NCBI GenBank assembly: GCA_947630825.1
Contig: CANRJA010000017.1
Span: 1 to 38,929 of the forward strand
Direction of reading: 5' to 3'
From: an uncultured Clostridia bacterium
GTDB lineage: Bacteria; Bacillota; Clostridia; Oscillospirales; Ruminococcaceae
Length of the DNA: 38,929 bases
A model generated the notes under the pieces. The model saw only the letters and a list, made by a program, of their open reading frames with translations. It searched no databases and was not told where the DNA came from. Numbering within the stretch: position 1 is the first letter of the stretch; every line of letters begins with the position of its first letter. A program made the translations under genes and the position numbers. Below are positions 17,962 to 27,500 of this stretch, one piece after another.

Positions 17962-20035
17962 TTGACAAGTCCTTTTCATAACCGCAGTCGGGCTTATGAC
18001 AGATAAGTTTTCCTTTCTTTCCGCCCTTTTGAAACAGCGTTGAACCGCAGTCAGGGCATTTCTCAGCTGTCGGAACGTCCCACGTCATAAACTCGCAGTT
18101 AGGGTTATCCTCACAGCCGAAATATTTCTTACCCCTCTTTGATTTTTTCTCCAAAACCTTTTTACCGCAATAAGGGCATATTCCGTCTGTTTCTATAACT
18201 ATCTTTTTTGTATTGGTACACTCAGGAAAGCCTGAGCAAGCTAAGAACTTTCCGAACTTTCCGATTTTTATTACCATAGGTTTTCCGCAAACTTCGCACA
18301 CCTGGTCAGTCTGCTCGTCGGGAATTTTAACCCTTTTCCCCTCCATTGTCACTTCAGCATCGGTGAGCAGCTTGTCAAAATCCTTGTAAAACGAACCAAG
18401 AGTTTTTGTCCATTCCTTTTTACCCTCTTCAACGTCGTCAAGGTCGTTTTCCATTCTAGCTGTAAACTTTAAATCTACTATTCTGTTAAAATGCTCAAGC
18501 ATAAGAGTTGTTATGACTTCGCCTAAAACAGTCGGCTTGATTTGTTTACCCTCACGCTCAACATAGTTTCTGTCAAAAATGGTTTTTATCGTAGATGCAT
18601 ACGTTGAAGGACGTCCTATTCCGTTTTCTTCAAAAGCCTTTACAAGAGTACCCTCTGTATACCTAGCAGGAGGCTGGGTAAAATGCTGATTGCCCTCTAA
18701 TGACTTTACTTTCAGCTTATCTCCGTTTTTAAGCTCCGGAAGAATCTTTTTTGCGTCTTCCTTTGACGTATCATCGTAAATAACCGTAAAACCGTCAAAC
18801 TTCACAGTATGTCCCGAAGCCTTGAAAATACATCCGTCAGCTTCAATGTCAACAGCGACCGTATTCAAAAGACAGTTTTCCATCTGGCTTGCAATAAAAC
18901 GCTCCCAGATAAGCTTATAAAGCTTATACTGGTCATTTGTAACACCGCTTTGCTTTACTTCATCAGGAGTAAGCGACGGAATGGTAGGTCTAATAGCCTC
19001 GTGAGCGTCCTGCGCATTACTCTTTGTTTTAAATTTCTTGGGCTGCTTAGGAATATAATCCTTGCCGAATTTTTCTTCTATAAACTTGTGAGCGTTTGCT
19101 CTAGCTTCATCAGAGATCCTCAAGCTGTCTGTTCTCATATACGTTATTAAACCGACAAGCCCCTGTCCTTTTATATCGACTCCCTCATAAAGCTCCTGAG
19201 CGGTTCTCATTGTCCTTGTTGTCTGAAAGCCCAGTCTCCTTGAAGCATCCTGCTGGAGCGTTGAAGTTGTAAACGGCGCCTGGGGAGTTTTCTTTCTAAC
19301 GCTCTTTTTTATGTTTGCAACAACGAACTCAGCGGAGCTAAGTCTTTCCACAAGCTCGTCGACCAGTATATGATTATCCGACTCAAATTTCTTGCCGTCA
19401 ACTGTTGAAAGTGTTGCATCAAACGCTTTTCTTGAACCCTCAGGGCAGAGCTTAGCGTCAATAGACCAATATTCCTGTGACACAAAGTTCTTTATTTCAT
19501 TCTCACGGTCAACGATCATCCTTACAGCCGCCGATTGCACACGCCCTGCTGAAAGACCACGCCTTACCTTTTTCCACAAAAACGGCGACAGCTTATATCC
19601 CACAATTCTGTCAAGTATTCTTCTGGCCTGCTGTGCGTTTACCTTGTTTATGTCAATAGTTCGCGGAGCTTTTATTCCTGCCTCTATGCCCGACTTGGTT
19701 ATTTCATTAAAAGTAACTCGGTTGTTATCATTCAAATCAAGATTAAGAATGTTCGCTAAATGCCATGATATTGCTTCGCCCTCCCTATCAGGGTCGGCGG
19801 CAAGATAAACATTATCGGCTTTTTTTGCCTTTTTCTTTATTTCAGAAATAGTTTTTTCTTTTCCCTTGATGTCGCAATACTCAGGCTTAAAATCGTGTTC
19901 GATATCAACGCCGATTTTAGACTTTGGCAAATCTCTAAGATGCCCCATAGATGCTATAACCTCATAATCGCCCTTTAAGTATCTCTTTATTGTTTCAACC
20001 TTTTTAGGCGACTCAACTATTATAAGATTAGACAT
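17954..20035 (-). CDS. topA: DNA topoisomerase I
   Basis: This 693-residue type IA topoisomerase relaxes negative supercoils. The TOPRIM domain is N-terminal (LIIVESPKK, then [13 protein letters not shown]), and the catalytic tyrosine is at about Y299 in [13 protein letters not shown]. Three C4 zinc-finger modules occupy the last 115 or so residues (CEVC, CPYC and CPDC repeats, each followed by a second cysteine pair). I chose the ATG at 20035 ([10 protein letters not shown]), which matches the family start and has GGTGAT closely upstream. An upstream in-frame ATG at 20047 is less likely. Confidence 0.97.
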   Translation of the reverse strand: MSNLIIVESPKKVETIKRYLKGDYEVIASMGHLRDLPKSKIGVDIEHDFKPEYCDIKGKEKTISEIKKKAKKADNVYLAADPDREGEAISWHLANILNLDLNDNNRVTFNEITKSGIEAGIKAPRTIDINKVNAQQARRILDRIVGYKLSPFLWKKVRRGLSAGRVQSAAVRMIVDRENEIKNFVSQEYWSIDAKLCPEGSRKAFDATLSTVDGKKFESDNHILVDELVERLSSAEFVVANIKKSVRKKTPQAPFTTSTLQQDASRRLGFQTTRTMRTAQELYEGVDIKGQGLVGLITYMRTDSLRISDEARANAHKFIEEKFGKDYIPKQPKKFKTKSNAQDAHEAIRPTIPSLTPDEVKQSGVTNDQYKLYKLIWERFIASQMENCLLNTVAVDIEADGCIFKASGHTVKFDGFTVIYDDTSKEDAKKILPELKNGDKLKVKSLEGNQHFTQPPARYTEGTLVKAFEENGIGRPSTYASTIKTIFDRNYVEREGKQIKPTVLGEVITTLMLEHFNRIVDLKFTARMENDLDDVEEGKKEWTKTLGSFYKDFDKLLTDAEVTMEGKRVKIPDEQTDQVCEVCGKPMVIKIGKFGKFLACSGFPECTNTKKIVIETDGICPYCGKKVLEKKSKRGKKYFGCEDNPNCEFMTWDVPTAEKCPDCGSTLFQKGGKKGKLICHKPDCGYEKDLSNE

Positions 20036-20077
20036 ACTAATCACCATACCCTTTAAAATTTCTTTGCTCTTTCTATA

Positions 20078-21361
20078 TTATGAAAGCATATATCTCTTAC
20101 CCGAAAGTGATTTCACAATGCCCAAAAGCTCAAGCTCGGTAAGCTCAACCAACAATACTGATATATCCAGCGACAGCTTTTCGCAAAGCCTATCAACGTG
20201 CATAACTCCGCCCGAAAGCTCGTCATAAATTCGCTTTTGTATTTCGCTTAAATCGGAAGTATCAACATAAGTTGCGGTTATGCTCAGGGTCTTTCCATCA
20301 TCATCGGCTGATAGCTGATTAAGCTCACTGTCCATTTCCCTTAAAGGCTTTGAGACCCTATGCTGTGTTGACGATTTTTTTGAGTTTGCTCTGCTGATAG
20401 CGTTATCAAACTTGCGCTCTATTGAAATAAGCTCTGAATTGTTCGGAATAAAGTTTAATTTGTGCGAAAAATTGTTTATATATTCATTGGCAATATCCTC
20501 AGCAGAAAAAACGGGAATAGCGCCGTCTTTAAGCAGATTTCTCTGACCGAAATAACGCTTGTCAAAAATATCGTGAGGAACTATCGTAAAAATGTCTTTT
20601 CCCTGATTAAGCGCCATTGAAGCCGAACTTAACGCTCCGCTTCTCTCGCTTGCCTCTATTACAAACACGCCCATACTCAACCCCGCAAGAAGCCTGTTTC
20701 TAGCAACAAAATCCTTAGACCTTGGCTTGTGATTGGGGAAGTATTCAGAAATTACCGCACCGCATTTCGCTATTGACTTTTTTAGCGACGTTGTACCGGC
20801 AGGATAATCATACTCCAGTCCGCAGGCTAACACCGCAGCCGATTTTTCATTTGCGTCTATTGAAACCTCATTAGCCAGCGAATCTGCTCCTACCGCAAAA
20901 CCGCTTACAAAGCGTATTCCTTTCCTTAGCATTGATGACAATAAAGTCTTTTCAGCATTAAGGCTGTATGCTGAAGAGTCTCTTGCACCTACAACTGCTA
21001 TTATAACCCTTTCATTGATAAAACTCAAATCACCATAGGTAAATAATACTGACGGCGGATTTGAAATCTCTCTGAGCATTTGAGGAAAATCATCATCCTC
21101 ATAGCAATATATATTTATGCCCTTTTGCTCACAATATGCTATAGTCTGCTCAGCCGTAAACATCGACGCCGACCGAATGGAGCTTATCTCCTTAGACAAA
21201 AGACCGCGTGGAAACTTATCCTTCGCCGCATCATCATAAAAATCTACAATACTGTCATACCCTTCTAAAACCTCCCATTTTCTCGGATTAGCAGGTCCGA
21301 AAGCAATGGTAAGCCATACCCAATATTTTAAATTTTCACTTCTGTTTTCTGTCAAAGTCAT
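20078..21361 (-). CDS. dprA: DNA processing protein DprA
   Basis: This protein of about 427 residues loads RecA on incoming single-stranded DNA during transformation and recombination. The Rossmann-like core is clear: VVGARDSSAYS, VSGFAVGADSLANEV, ACGLEYDYP, FVARNRLLAGLS and ERSGALSSASMALNQGK. An extra N-terminal SAM-like part precedes it, and a winged-helix C-terminal domain follows (IQKRIYDELSGGVMHVDRL, VELTELELLGIV). The start is uncertain. A GTG at 21418 overlaps the upstream gene and has no ribosome binding site; the ATG at 21361 gives the usual N-terminus (LKYWVWLTIAFGP) but has an AGAGG only 2 bases away. Confidence 0.94.
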   Translation of the reverse strand: MTLTENRSENLKYWVWLTIAFGPANPRKWEVLEGYDSIVDFYDDAAKDKFPRGLLSKEISSIRSASMFTAEQTIAYCEQKGINIYCYEDDDFPQMLREISNPPSVLFTYGDLSFINERVIIAVVGARDSSAYSLNAEKTLLSSMLRKGIRFVSGFAVGADSLANEVSIDANEKSAAVLACGLEYDYPAGTTSLKKSIAKCGAVISEYFPNHKPRSKDFVARNRLLAGLSMGVFVIEASERSGALSSASMALNQGKDIFTIVPHDIFDKRYFGQRNLLKDGAIPVFSAEDIANEYINNFSHKLNFIPNNSELISIERKFDNAISRANSKKSSTQHRVSKPLREMDSELNQLSADDDGKTLSITATYVDTSDLSEIQKRIYDELSGGVMHVDRLCEKLSLDISVLLVELTELELLGIVKSLSGKRYMLS

Positions 21362-21396
21362 CGCCTCTTTATTTACGTCAAAACTTTTATGTCCTT

Positions 21397-22173
21397 TTAT
21401 GTCTTTGTCATTTCCCACATCAAAATCGCCGCCGCCACGCTTGCGTTAAGAGAATCAATATTTCCGTTCATTTCAATTGTGACCTGCTCGTCGCAAAGAG
21501 CCGAATGTTCCCTCTTTAAGCCGTTGCCCTCGTTTCCGATAACTATAGCGGAATTTAAGGCAAACTTCACAGAGCGTATTTCTCCAGCCTGCTTTGAAAC
21601 AACAGCCGCATAGGTTTTCACGCCCTCAAGTCTCAATCTCCTGAAAACACCTTCAAAATCGTCTTCAATATATATTTTAAGTCTGAAAAGGCTGCCCATA
21701 GTTGAACGCACGACCTTAGGATTATATAGATCACAGCAGTTTTCGCATAGAATAACGCCCGATACTCCCATTGCGTCTGCGGTTCTGAGAATTGTTCCCA
21801 GATTTCCCGGATCCTGAATATTATTCAAAACCACAAGCTTTCCGCTAAGCGTGCAATTACTTAACAGTTTGTTCTTTGGCTTATTCACTATTGCAAATAT
21901 CCCCTGATCCGACTTTGTGTTGCTTAGCCTTTTAGCAACACCTTCGCTGACAAGTATTATCTTATCAGAATACTCACTCAAGAACTCCCTGTCTCTTTCA
22001 AATGCCGTTTCTGTTGCAAAAATCGTTTGAATATCCGATTTCTCCGAAACTGCTTCTTTTAAAAGTCGGCTCCCCTCAAGGGTGAACTGATTATGCTCAT
22101 CACGGGCTTTTTTGCTTGTCGAAAGCCTGACATACTGCTTTACATTTATATTTTCATTACTCGTAATAAGCAT
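21397..22173 (-). CDS. TrmH/SpoU-family RNA 2'-O-methyltransferase
   Basis: This 258-residue protein has an N-terminal substrate-binding domain (EHNQFTLEGSRLLKEAV) and the SPOUT knot with its three motifs: NIQDPGNLGTILRTADA, IGNEGNGL, and SLNASVAAAILMWE. It methylates a ribose in rRNA or tRNA using S-adenosylmethionine. The exact position is not readable from sequence. Location next to rplT is typical of the YsgA-like members of Firmicutes. AAGGGG lies 5 bases before the ATG. It lies downstream of the rplT terminator, so it depends on read-through or on a weak local promoter. Confidence 0.93.
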   Translation of the reverse strand: MLITSNENINVKQYVRLSTSKKARDEHNQFTLEGSRLLKEAVSEKSDIQTIFATETAFERDREFLSEYSDKIILVSEGVAKRLSNTKSDQGIFAIVNKPKNKLLSNCTLSGKLVVLNNIQDPGNLGTILRTADAMGVSGVILCENCCDLYNPKVVRSTMGSLFRLKIYIEDDFEGVFRRLRLEGVKTYAAVVSKQAGEIRSVKFALNSAIVIGNEGNGLKREHSALCDEQVTIEMNGNIDSLNASVAAAILMWEMTKT

Positions 22174-22212
22174 AATATCCCCTTATCAAATACAACATTT
22201 AACATTTTCTAT

Positions 22213-22251
22213 AAACAACAAAACACGCCAGAGCATTTCACTCAGCGTGTT
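22213..22251 (-). terminator. Terminator after rplT
   Basis: On the minus strand AACACGC (22251-22245) pairs with GCGTGTT (22228-22222) around a loop that can fold again, followed by TTGTTGTTT. It begins 8 bases past the rplT stop codon and would end the infC-rpmI-rplT transcript. The U tract is interrupted, so some read-through into the methyltransferase gene is likely. Confidence 0.75.
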
Positions 22252-22258
22252 GGTTTGT

Positions 22259-22615
22259 TTAGTTAAGAGCAGTCTTTGCCTGCTCAACTATTGATTTAAA
22301 GCCCTCTGGGTCGCTGATTGCGATTTCTGAAAGCATCTTTCTGTTTAATGTGATTCCGGCTTTCTTAACTCCGTTCATAAACTGTGAGTAATTAATACCA
22401 TTCATCTTGCAGGCAGCAGAAATTCTTGTAATCCACAGTTTTCTGAATTCTCTTTTCTTCTGCTTTCTGCCGATATAAGCATATTGTCCCGACTTCATTA
22501 CGGCTTCCTTAGCCATCTTGAAGTGCTTGCTCTTTGCTCCCCAGTAACCTTTTGCAAGTTTGAGGGTCTTATTTCTTCTCTTTCGAGTCATCATTGCTCC
22601 CTTTACACGAGCCAT
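22259..22615 (-). CDS. rplT: 50S ribosomal protein L20
   Basis: This 118-residue basic protein begins [20 protein letters not shown] and contains [20 protein letters not shown], the standard L20 signature. L20 binds 23S rRNA domain II early in large-subunit assembly. In B. subtilis it also represses its own operon at the leader. It is the last gene of the infC-rpmI-rplT operon. Confidence 0.98.
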   Translation of the reverse strand: MARVKGAMMTRKRRNKTLKLAKGYWGAKSKHFKMAKEAVMKSGQYAYIGRKQKKREFRKLWITRISAACKMNGINYSQFMNGVKKAGITLNRKMLSEIAISDPEGFKSIVEQAKTALN

Positions 22616-22663
22616 AGTAAATTCCTCCTAATTTAATTGATTTCTTCGGTTCCCTATACTCGT

Positions 22664-22861
22664 TTATTTGTAAGGGATAAGCTCTCTCAAGTTCTTCTGA
22701 TCTGCTGTCGAAGCATATGCAGAATTACGAGTTTGTCTAGCTTTTTTGTGACCTTTTTGAATTAGTCTGTGGCTCTTGTTTGTACGCATATACTTAACTT
22801 TTCCCGAGCCTGTTACCTTAAAACGCTTTTTAGCACCTGAGTGTGTTTTCATCTTAGGCAT
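22664..22861 (-). CDS. rpmI: 50S ribosomal protein L35
   Basis: This 65-residue basic protein begins MPKMKTHSGAKKRFKVTGSG and contains NKSHRLIQKGHKKARQTRN, both diagnostic for L35. It lies between infC and rplT in the conserved order. AGGAGG precedes the ATG. Confidence 0.98.
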   Translation of the reverse strand: MPKMKTHSGAKKRFKVTGSGKVKYMRTNKSHRLIQKGHKKARQTRNSAYASTADQKNLRELIPYK

Positions 22862-22899
22862 AATTTTTCCTCCTTAATAAAAATACTTTAGTAAATCTG

Positions 22900-23421
22900 T
22901 TACTTATTCGTTTTTGGATTGACGAACATAACAAGACTCCGTCCTTCCATTTTAGGCTTCTTGTCAACTGTTCCACACTCGGATACAGCTTCTTTAAATC
23001 TCTCTAGCAACTCTACGCCAAGCTGCGGATGAGCAACAGCACGTTTTCTAAAACGAACCGAAACCTTCAGCTTATCGCCCGATTTTAAAAACTTTCTTGC
23101 CTGATTAGCCTTAGTTTCAAAATCGTGCGTGTCGATAGTCGAAGACATCCTTACTTCCTTGACCTCAACGACCTTCTGGTTCTTTCTTGCTTCTTTTTCC
23201 TTCTTAGCCTGTTCAAAGCAATACTTTCCGTAATCCATTATCTTACATACAGGCGGCTTTGCCATAGGCGCAATTTTAACAAGGTCCAAGTCCTTTTCAT
23301 ATGCGACCCTCTGGGCTTCCTTGCCTGACACTATACCAAGCTGGCTTCCGTCCTCGCCGATAAGTCTGACTTCCTTATCATTGATTGCTTCGTTGATTTG
23401 AGTATCAATTTTGTTGCTAAT
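22900..23421 (-). CDS. infC: Translation initiation factor IF-3, non-AUG start
   Basis: IF-3 binds the 30S subunit, prevents subunit joining and rejects non-AUG start codons. The protein has about 173 residues: the N domain (DTQINEAINDKEVRLI, GEDGSQLGIVSGKEA), the basic linker (KKEKEARKNQKVVEVKEVRM) and the C domain (ETKANQARKFLKSGDKLKV). No ATG exists at the proper place. GGAGGTG is followed by TTTG-ATC-ATT-AGC, so the start is ATT at 23421 or ATC at 23424 (TTG at 23427 is possible but closer to the ribosome binding site). AUU/AUC starts are a known feature of infC that lets IF-3 limit its own synthesis. An upstream in-frame ATG at 23619 lies before the promoter and is not the start. Confidence 0.95.
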   Translation of the reverse strand: MSNKIDTQINEAINDKEVRLIGEDGSQLGIVSGKEAQRVAYEKDLDLVKIAPMAKPPVCKIMDYGKYCFEQAKKEKEARKNQKVVEVKEVRMSSTIDTHDFETKANQARKFLKSGDKLKVSVRFRKRAVAHPQLGVELLERFKEAVSECGTVDKKPKMEGRSLVMFVNPKTNK

Positions 23422-23427
23422 GATCAA

Positions 23428-23580
23428 ACACCTCCGCAAATTTACTAAAAGTATTTCCGAATAAAATATGAGTGCAGATAAAACATCCGCACTCATACAA
23501 TAAACAGCATAGCTGTACTTAACTGTATTGACCTTTTCACTTGATCGCTTAAGGTGAGAACGGAGTTCTGCTTTACTTAC
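23428..23580 (-). promoter_or_regulatory. infC leader with attenuator (L20-leader type)
   Basis: The transcript has about 150 bases before infC. A 12-bp hairpin (23496-23485 with 23479-23468) is followed by ATTTTATT and has the form of an intrinsic terminator. It sits about 40 bases before the infC ribosome binding site. The B. subtilis infC-rpmI-rplT operon is controlled at such a leader by L20, which promotes premature termination. The position and hairpin fit that mechanism, but I cannot run a covariance-model match. Confidence 0.7.
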
Positions 23581-23586
23581 CATGTT

Positions 23587-23615
23587 ATTATACACTTCAA
23601 TTTTCACTTTGTCAA
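23587..23615 (-). promoter_or_regulatory. Promoter of the infC-rpmI-rplT operon
   Basis: On the minus strand TTGACA (23615-23610) and TATAAT (23592-23587) are separated by 17 bases, a perfect consensus that suits a strongly expressed ribosomal operon. It lies about 27 bases after the stop codon of the AraC-type gene. Confidence 0.9.
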
Positions 23616-23641
23616 GCATTTTTAGAAAATTTTTTTAGCAA

Positions 23642-24478
23642 TTAATTCCCGATGCTTCTTTTATACCTCGACGGCGTGGTATTATACACGCTTTTAAAAG
23701 TCTCGATAAATGATTTTACATTTGCAAAACCATTGCTATAAGCAATCTCAGTAATAGAACGGTCGCTGTTCAAAAGCTCTCTGTACGCATGGTAAAGTCT
23801 TATCTTATTCAAATAAGAATAAAACGTCTCTCCGGTATTCTTCTTAAAAAACTTTGAAAAATACGTCGGCGACATACCGATCTCTGACGCAATATCAGAA
23901 AGCGAAAAGCCGGTTGAAAAATTCTCTTCCATAAAACTAATTGCTTTTTTAATATTTATCATACTTTTTTGCTCGTATCTGTCATATCCTTTTTCCTGCT
24001 TTTCCTTTTTACATTCTTTTAAAAGTATGCTGCACATTTTCCTCAGAACAATTGAAATCTCAAGCTCATAAAATTCCTCCTTCTGCTCAAACAGATAAGC
24101 GCACTCAATAATTAATCTTTGGACCTTTTGCTTTGCCTTTTCTTTTCCTGTAAAATCAAAGTAGTAAGAATCAATATCACTGCAATACTCTCTAAGTAAA
24201 TCATATGACAATAAAATAGTCACAGTATTCAGCGAATTGATATCGTCAGAGCGGGTTTCGTGTAGCTCGCCGCTGTTTACAAAGAAAAAATCTCCCGAAC
24301 AGACCTCAACAGGTTTTCCGTTTATAACGCCGTTTATCTTTCCCTCTATTACTAAATCAAATTCAAGATTGCTGTGCCAATGAAGCGGATAATGCGATGT
24401 ATCATCGCTTCCGTACCCAAAATATATTTTAGCCGGTATCAAAGAGTTTGTTTCGATTTTTTCCTGATAATAATTCAT
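23642..24478 (-). CDS. AraC-family regulator with cupin sensor domain
   Basis: This 278-residue regulator has an N-terminal cupin-like sensor (HYPLHWHSNLEFDLVIEGKI near 30-50, GDFFFVNSGELHE near 65) and a C-terminal AraC double helix-turn-helix (FSLSDIASEIGMSPTYFSKF, then ITEIAYSNGFANVKSFIETF). Such proteins commonly sense sugars and control adjacent uptake or glycosidase genes, but no such gene is present here, so the ligand and target are unknown. I chose the ATG at 24478, which has GGTTGGTG upstream; an in-frame TTG at 24490 is possible. It follows addA by 44 bases. Confidence 0.92.
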   Translation of the reverse strand: MNYYQEKIETNSLIPAKIYFGYGSDDTSHYPLHWHSNLEFDLVIEGKINGVINGKPVEVCSGDFFFVNSGELHETRSDDINSLNTVTILLSYDLLREYCSDIDSYYFDFTGKEKAKQKVQRLIIECAYLFEQKEEFYELEISIVLRKMCSILLKECKKEKQEKGYDRYEQKSMINIKKAISFMEENFSTGFSLSDIASEIGMSPTYFSKFFKKNTGETFYSYLNKIRLYHAYRELLNSDRSITEIAYSNGFANVKSFIETFKSVYNTTPSRYKRSIGN

Positions 24479-24522
24479 ATTCAACACCAACCTTTTTAAA
24501 GTTGTAGTATTTACAAAACCGA

Positions 24523-27500
24523 TTAAAAGCTAACTTCTATTCCCTCTTTCAGACTGAAAGAATATATATAACCTGACTTAACAGGCTTATCTAAAAGCAA
24601 GTCAAACGCAGCTTTATAAAGCCTAAGCTGAACTGTATAGTTGTCTCTTAATTGCTCGGCGGTCGTATTCCTATCGGTTTTGTAATCCAAAAGCACATAT
24701 CCGTCGCTCTCTTCAAAAATGCAGTCGGCAATACCCTGTAACATTCCGTCTGAGCCTTTATACTCCCCTATTTCTTCGCTTATATCCAAATCTGAGAATT
24801 TAACTAGAAACTGCTTTTCCCTCATAACTGATTTGCTCTTTTGAATACGTTTAAACACATCGCTTTCAAAAAATGCTTTTACCGTTTCTCTGTCTATTCC
24901 CTCCGCCTGATATGCTGTAAGTTTTCCAATGGAAACAAGACGTCTGATTTCCTCGTCCAAATTTTCCTTTGCCTTTTCAAAGCTGCAAAGCTCCATAAAT
25001 TTGTGAGTTATAGTACCCTTTTCCGATGCTGTCAGCTTTCCTATCTCCTCAGAGAATTTAGGGATCTGAGGATAATAATACGCTTTCTTTTCGTCCTTTG
25101 CAATATCTGAAACAGACAGTTTCGATGGAGTTTTAGATTCCATTATATCATACTTAAATTCAAATCTCTCTAAAAGCTCTCTTACTAGCTTCGGGTCGGA
25201 AACTGATTTTTTCTGTTTCAGAACACGTTCCTCGTTTTTCTTTGTTTCAGCACACTTTGAAACAACAAGGGTAGAATCAGTTTTTGCGGTAACCAATTCC
25301 TCGTCAAATTCCAAATCAAGAAATTCAAATATATGACGCCTTAACAAATCTGCGTCGGGGTGCAAAAGAAAACATCCAACAAGCCATTCCCCAAAAGAGC
25401 CGGCGTCTGATACCATATCGTCAGAAACATGACCCAGAACAGCAAGGTTTGAATAAATACCTTTCATAAGTTTAGCTGTCTTTTCATTAAATACAACAGG
25501 GATAAAAAGCTTATCCTTTGCACGTGTAAGGGCAACATACAGAAGCCTCAGCTCCTCGCTTTTCATTTCGCTGTCGGCGATGCTCTTTAAAACATTATAT
25601 GAAAACGGCGTGACTGACATATTTTGCTCTGCAATATTAAACTTCATAGAAACTCCGAGTTCCTGATTTATTATCATTTTCTTTTTATTATCCTGGTCGT
25701 TGAACCGCTTAAAAATATTGCAGATAAACACAAACGGGAACTCAAGACCCTTTGAGCCGTGCATTGTCATAATATTGACAGCTTCTCCTTCGTCAAAGCT
25801 GACAACAGCCTGAGAGAAATCTTTTTTATTTTCTATAATATTATCAATGTACCGAATAAACCCCGTAAGTCCTCCGCCGTTTGATTTATCATACTCATTT
25901 GCATACTCTAAAAGCAAATTCAAATTTGCACGCTTTTGGTGACCGTCCTCATAAACGGAGGCAATGCCGTAATAATCGCAGGTATCGTAAATCTTTCTTA
26001 TCAAATCAACAAGATTTAGGCTTGCCGCATAAAAGCGAAGCTCCTTGATTTTCTCAACTGCCCTTTTACACAACAATACAAGTTCAGAATTTTCCTTTGA
26101 CGCATTATCCTCATAGTGCAAAAGCTGCTGATACAGCTTAGGCTTTGTGCTGCTTACTTTGGTCAGTCTCACCCTTGCAGCGTAATCAGGCGAAAACATA
26201 AACACAGGCGACATAAGTACCGACAAAAGCGGAATATCCTGCATAGGATTATCAAGCACCCTCAAGAGATTGATAATAACCGATATTTCCCTTGAACGCA
26301 GATAACCGCTTGTCATTTCAGCGTTTGTCTTTATTCCAAAGCTCTCAAGCGCCTTTGAGACGCATCGCCCGTCCTCATTGTTTCGTGATATAACGCAAAT
26401 ATCAGACGGTCTGCAAGGACGAAAACCGCCGTTTTCGCCAACACTCAAATCATAAACTTCCGTTTTGCTTTTTAAAAGCTCGTTTATTCTCTTTGCAATC
26501 TCATAATGCTCAACATCATACGGGAGATACTTTGAAAAATCGCCCCTGTCGTCTATCAGCATAAGCTCCGTTGAATAATCGCCGTTATCGGGAACATCAA
26601 GCCCCAGCACAAGCCTTTCATCATCAGTATAGTTTATCTCTCCTGTAGTCTTGTTCATAAGCTGAGAAAACAGAAAGTTTACTATATTTATAACTTCCCT
26701 GCGGCTTCTGAAATTCTTTTTTAAAGTAATTTCTTTTGTGCTTTTATATGACTTATCATTAGCCTTTTTTCTAGCGTCGATAAACAGCTTTGGATTAGCC
26801 TGACGAAATCTGTATATTGACTGCTTTACATCACCAACTACAAAAACATTCCTGCCTATTACATTTATGTCATCAGTGTCCGACAGGCACTTAAAAATCA
26901 AATCCTGAAGATTATTTACATCCTGAAATTCATCAAGCAGAATGATTTTGTATTCTTTGTTTTTTACTATCTCCTCACAAAGCGGAGTTCTTGAAACAAC
27001 CCCGTTTTCGCACACCGCTAAAAGCGCTGTCGTCATATGCTCAACGCTTGAAAAATCAACTGCGTTTTTTGAAACCATTAAATCGTGCAAAACATCTTCA
27101 GCATACACAGTCATTTCACAGGCTATCTCAAACAAATCCTTTATAACGGCTAAATCGCTTTTAATTTCTTCAACAGGAGAGGATACAATGGACATTATCT
27201 TGGTAATCTCTGACTTCAACCTGTCTCTGTCGTTTTTTATTTCACCTATAAGTTTCTTCTCTGCTTCTACATCCTTATCGCTGAAACCCTCTTTTGCTTT
27301 TTTTGTAATGGTCGAATTGAACCTGTCAAAACTAAATTGACGGCATTCTTTATAGATATCGTCCCAGCAATCCGAGTTTATACCTTGCAGCCTCAAAGCA
27401 ATAGCGCAGTCATTCTCCAAAAGCTGAGTTATAGAAGTTAAAATTCTCAGACCATTGCTTTTTTCAATAAGATCCTTATACAAAAACTCTGCCGACCGAG

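Noticed and set aside
23422-23619. N-terminal extension of infC to an ATG at 23619
   Set aside because: The ATG lies upstream of the consensus promoter and would translate through the leader and attenuator hairpin. IF-3 homologues begin near DTQINEAI.
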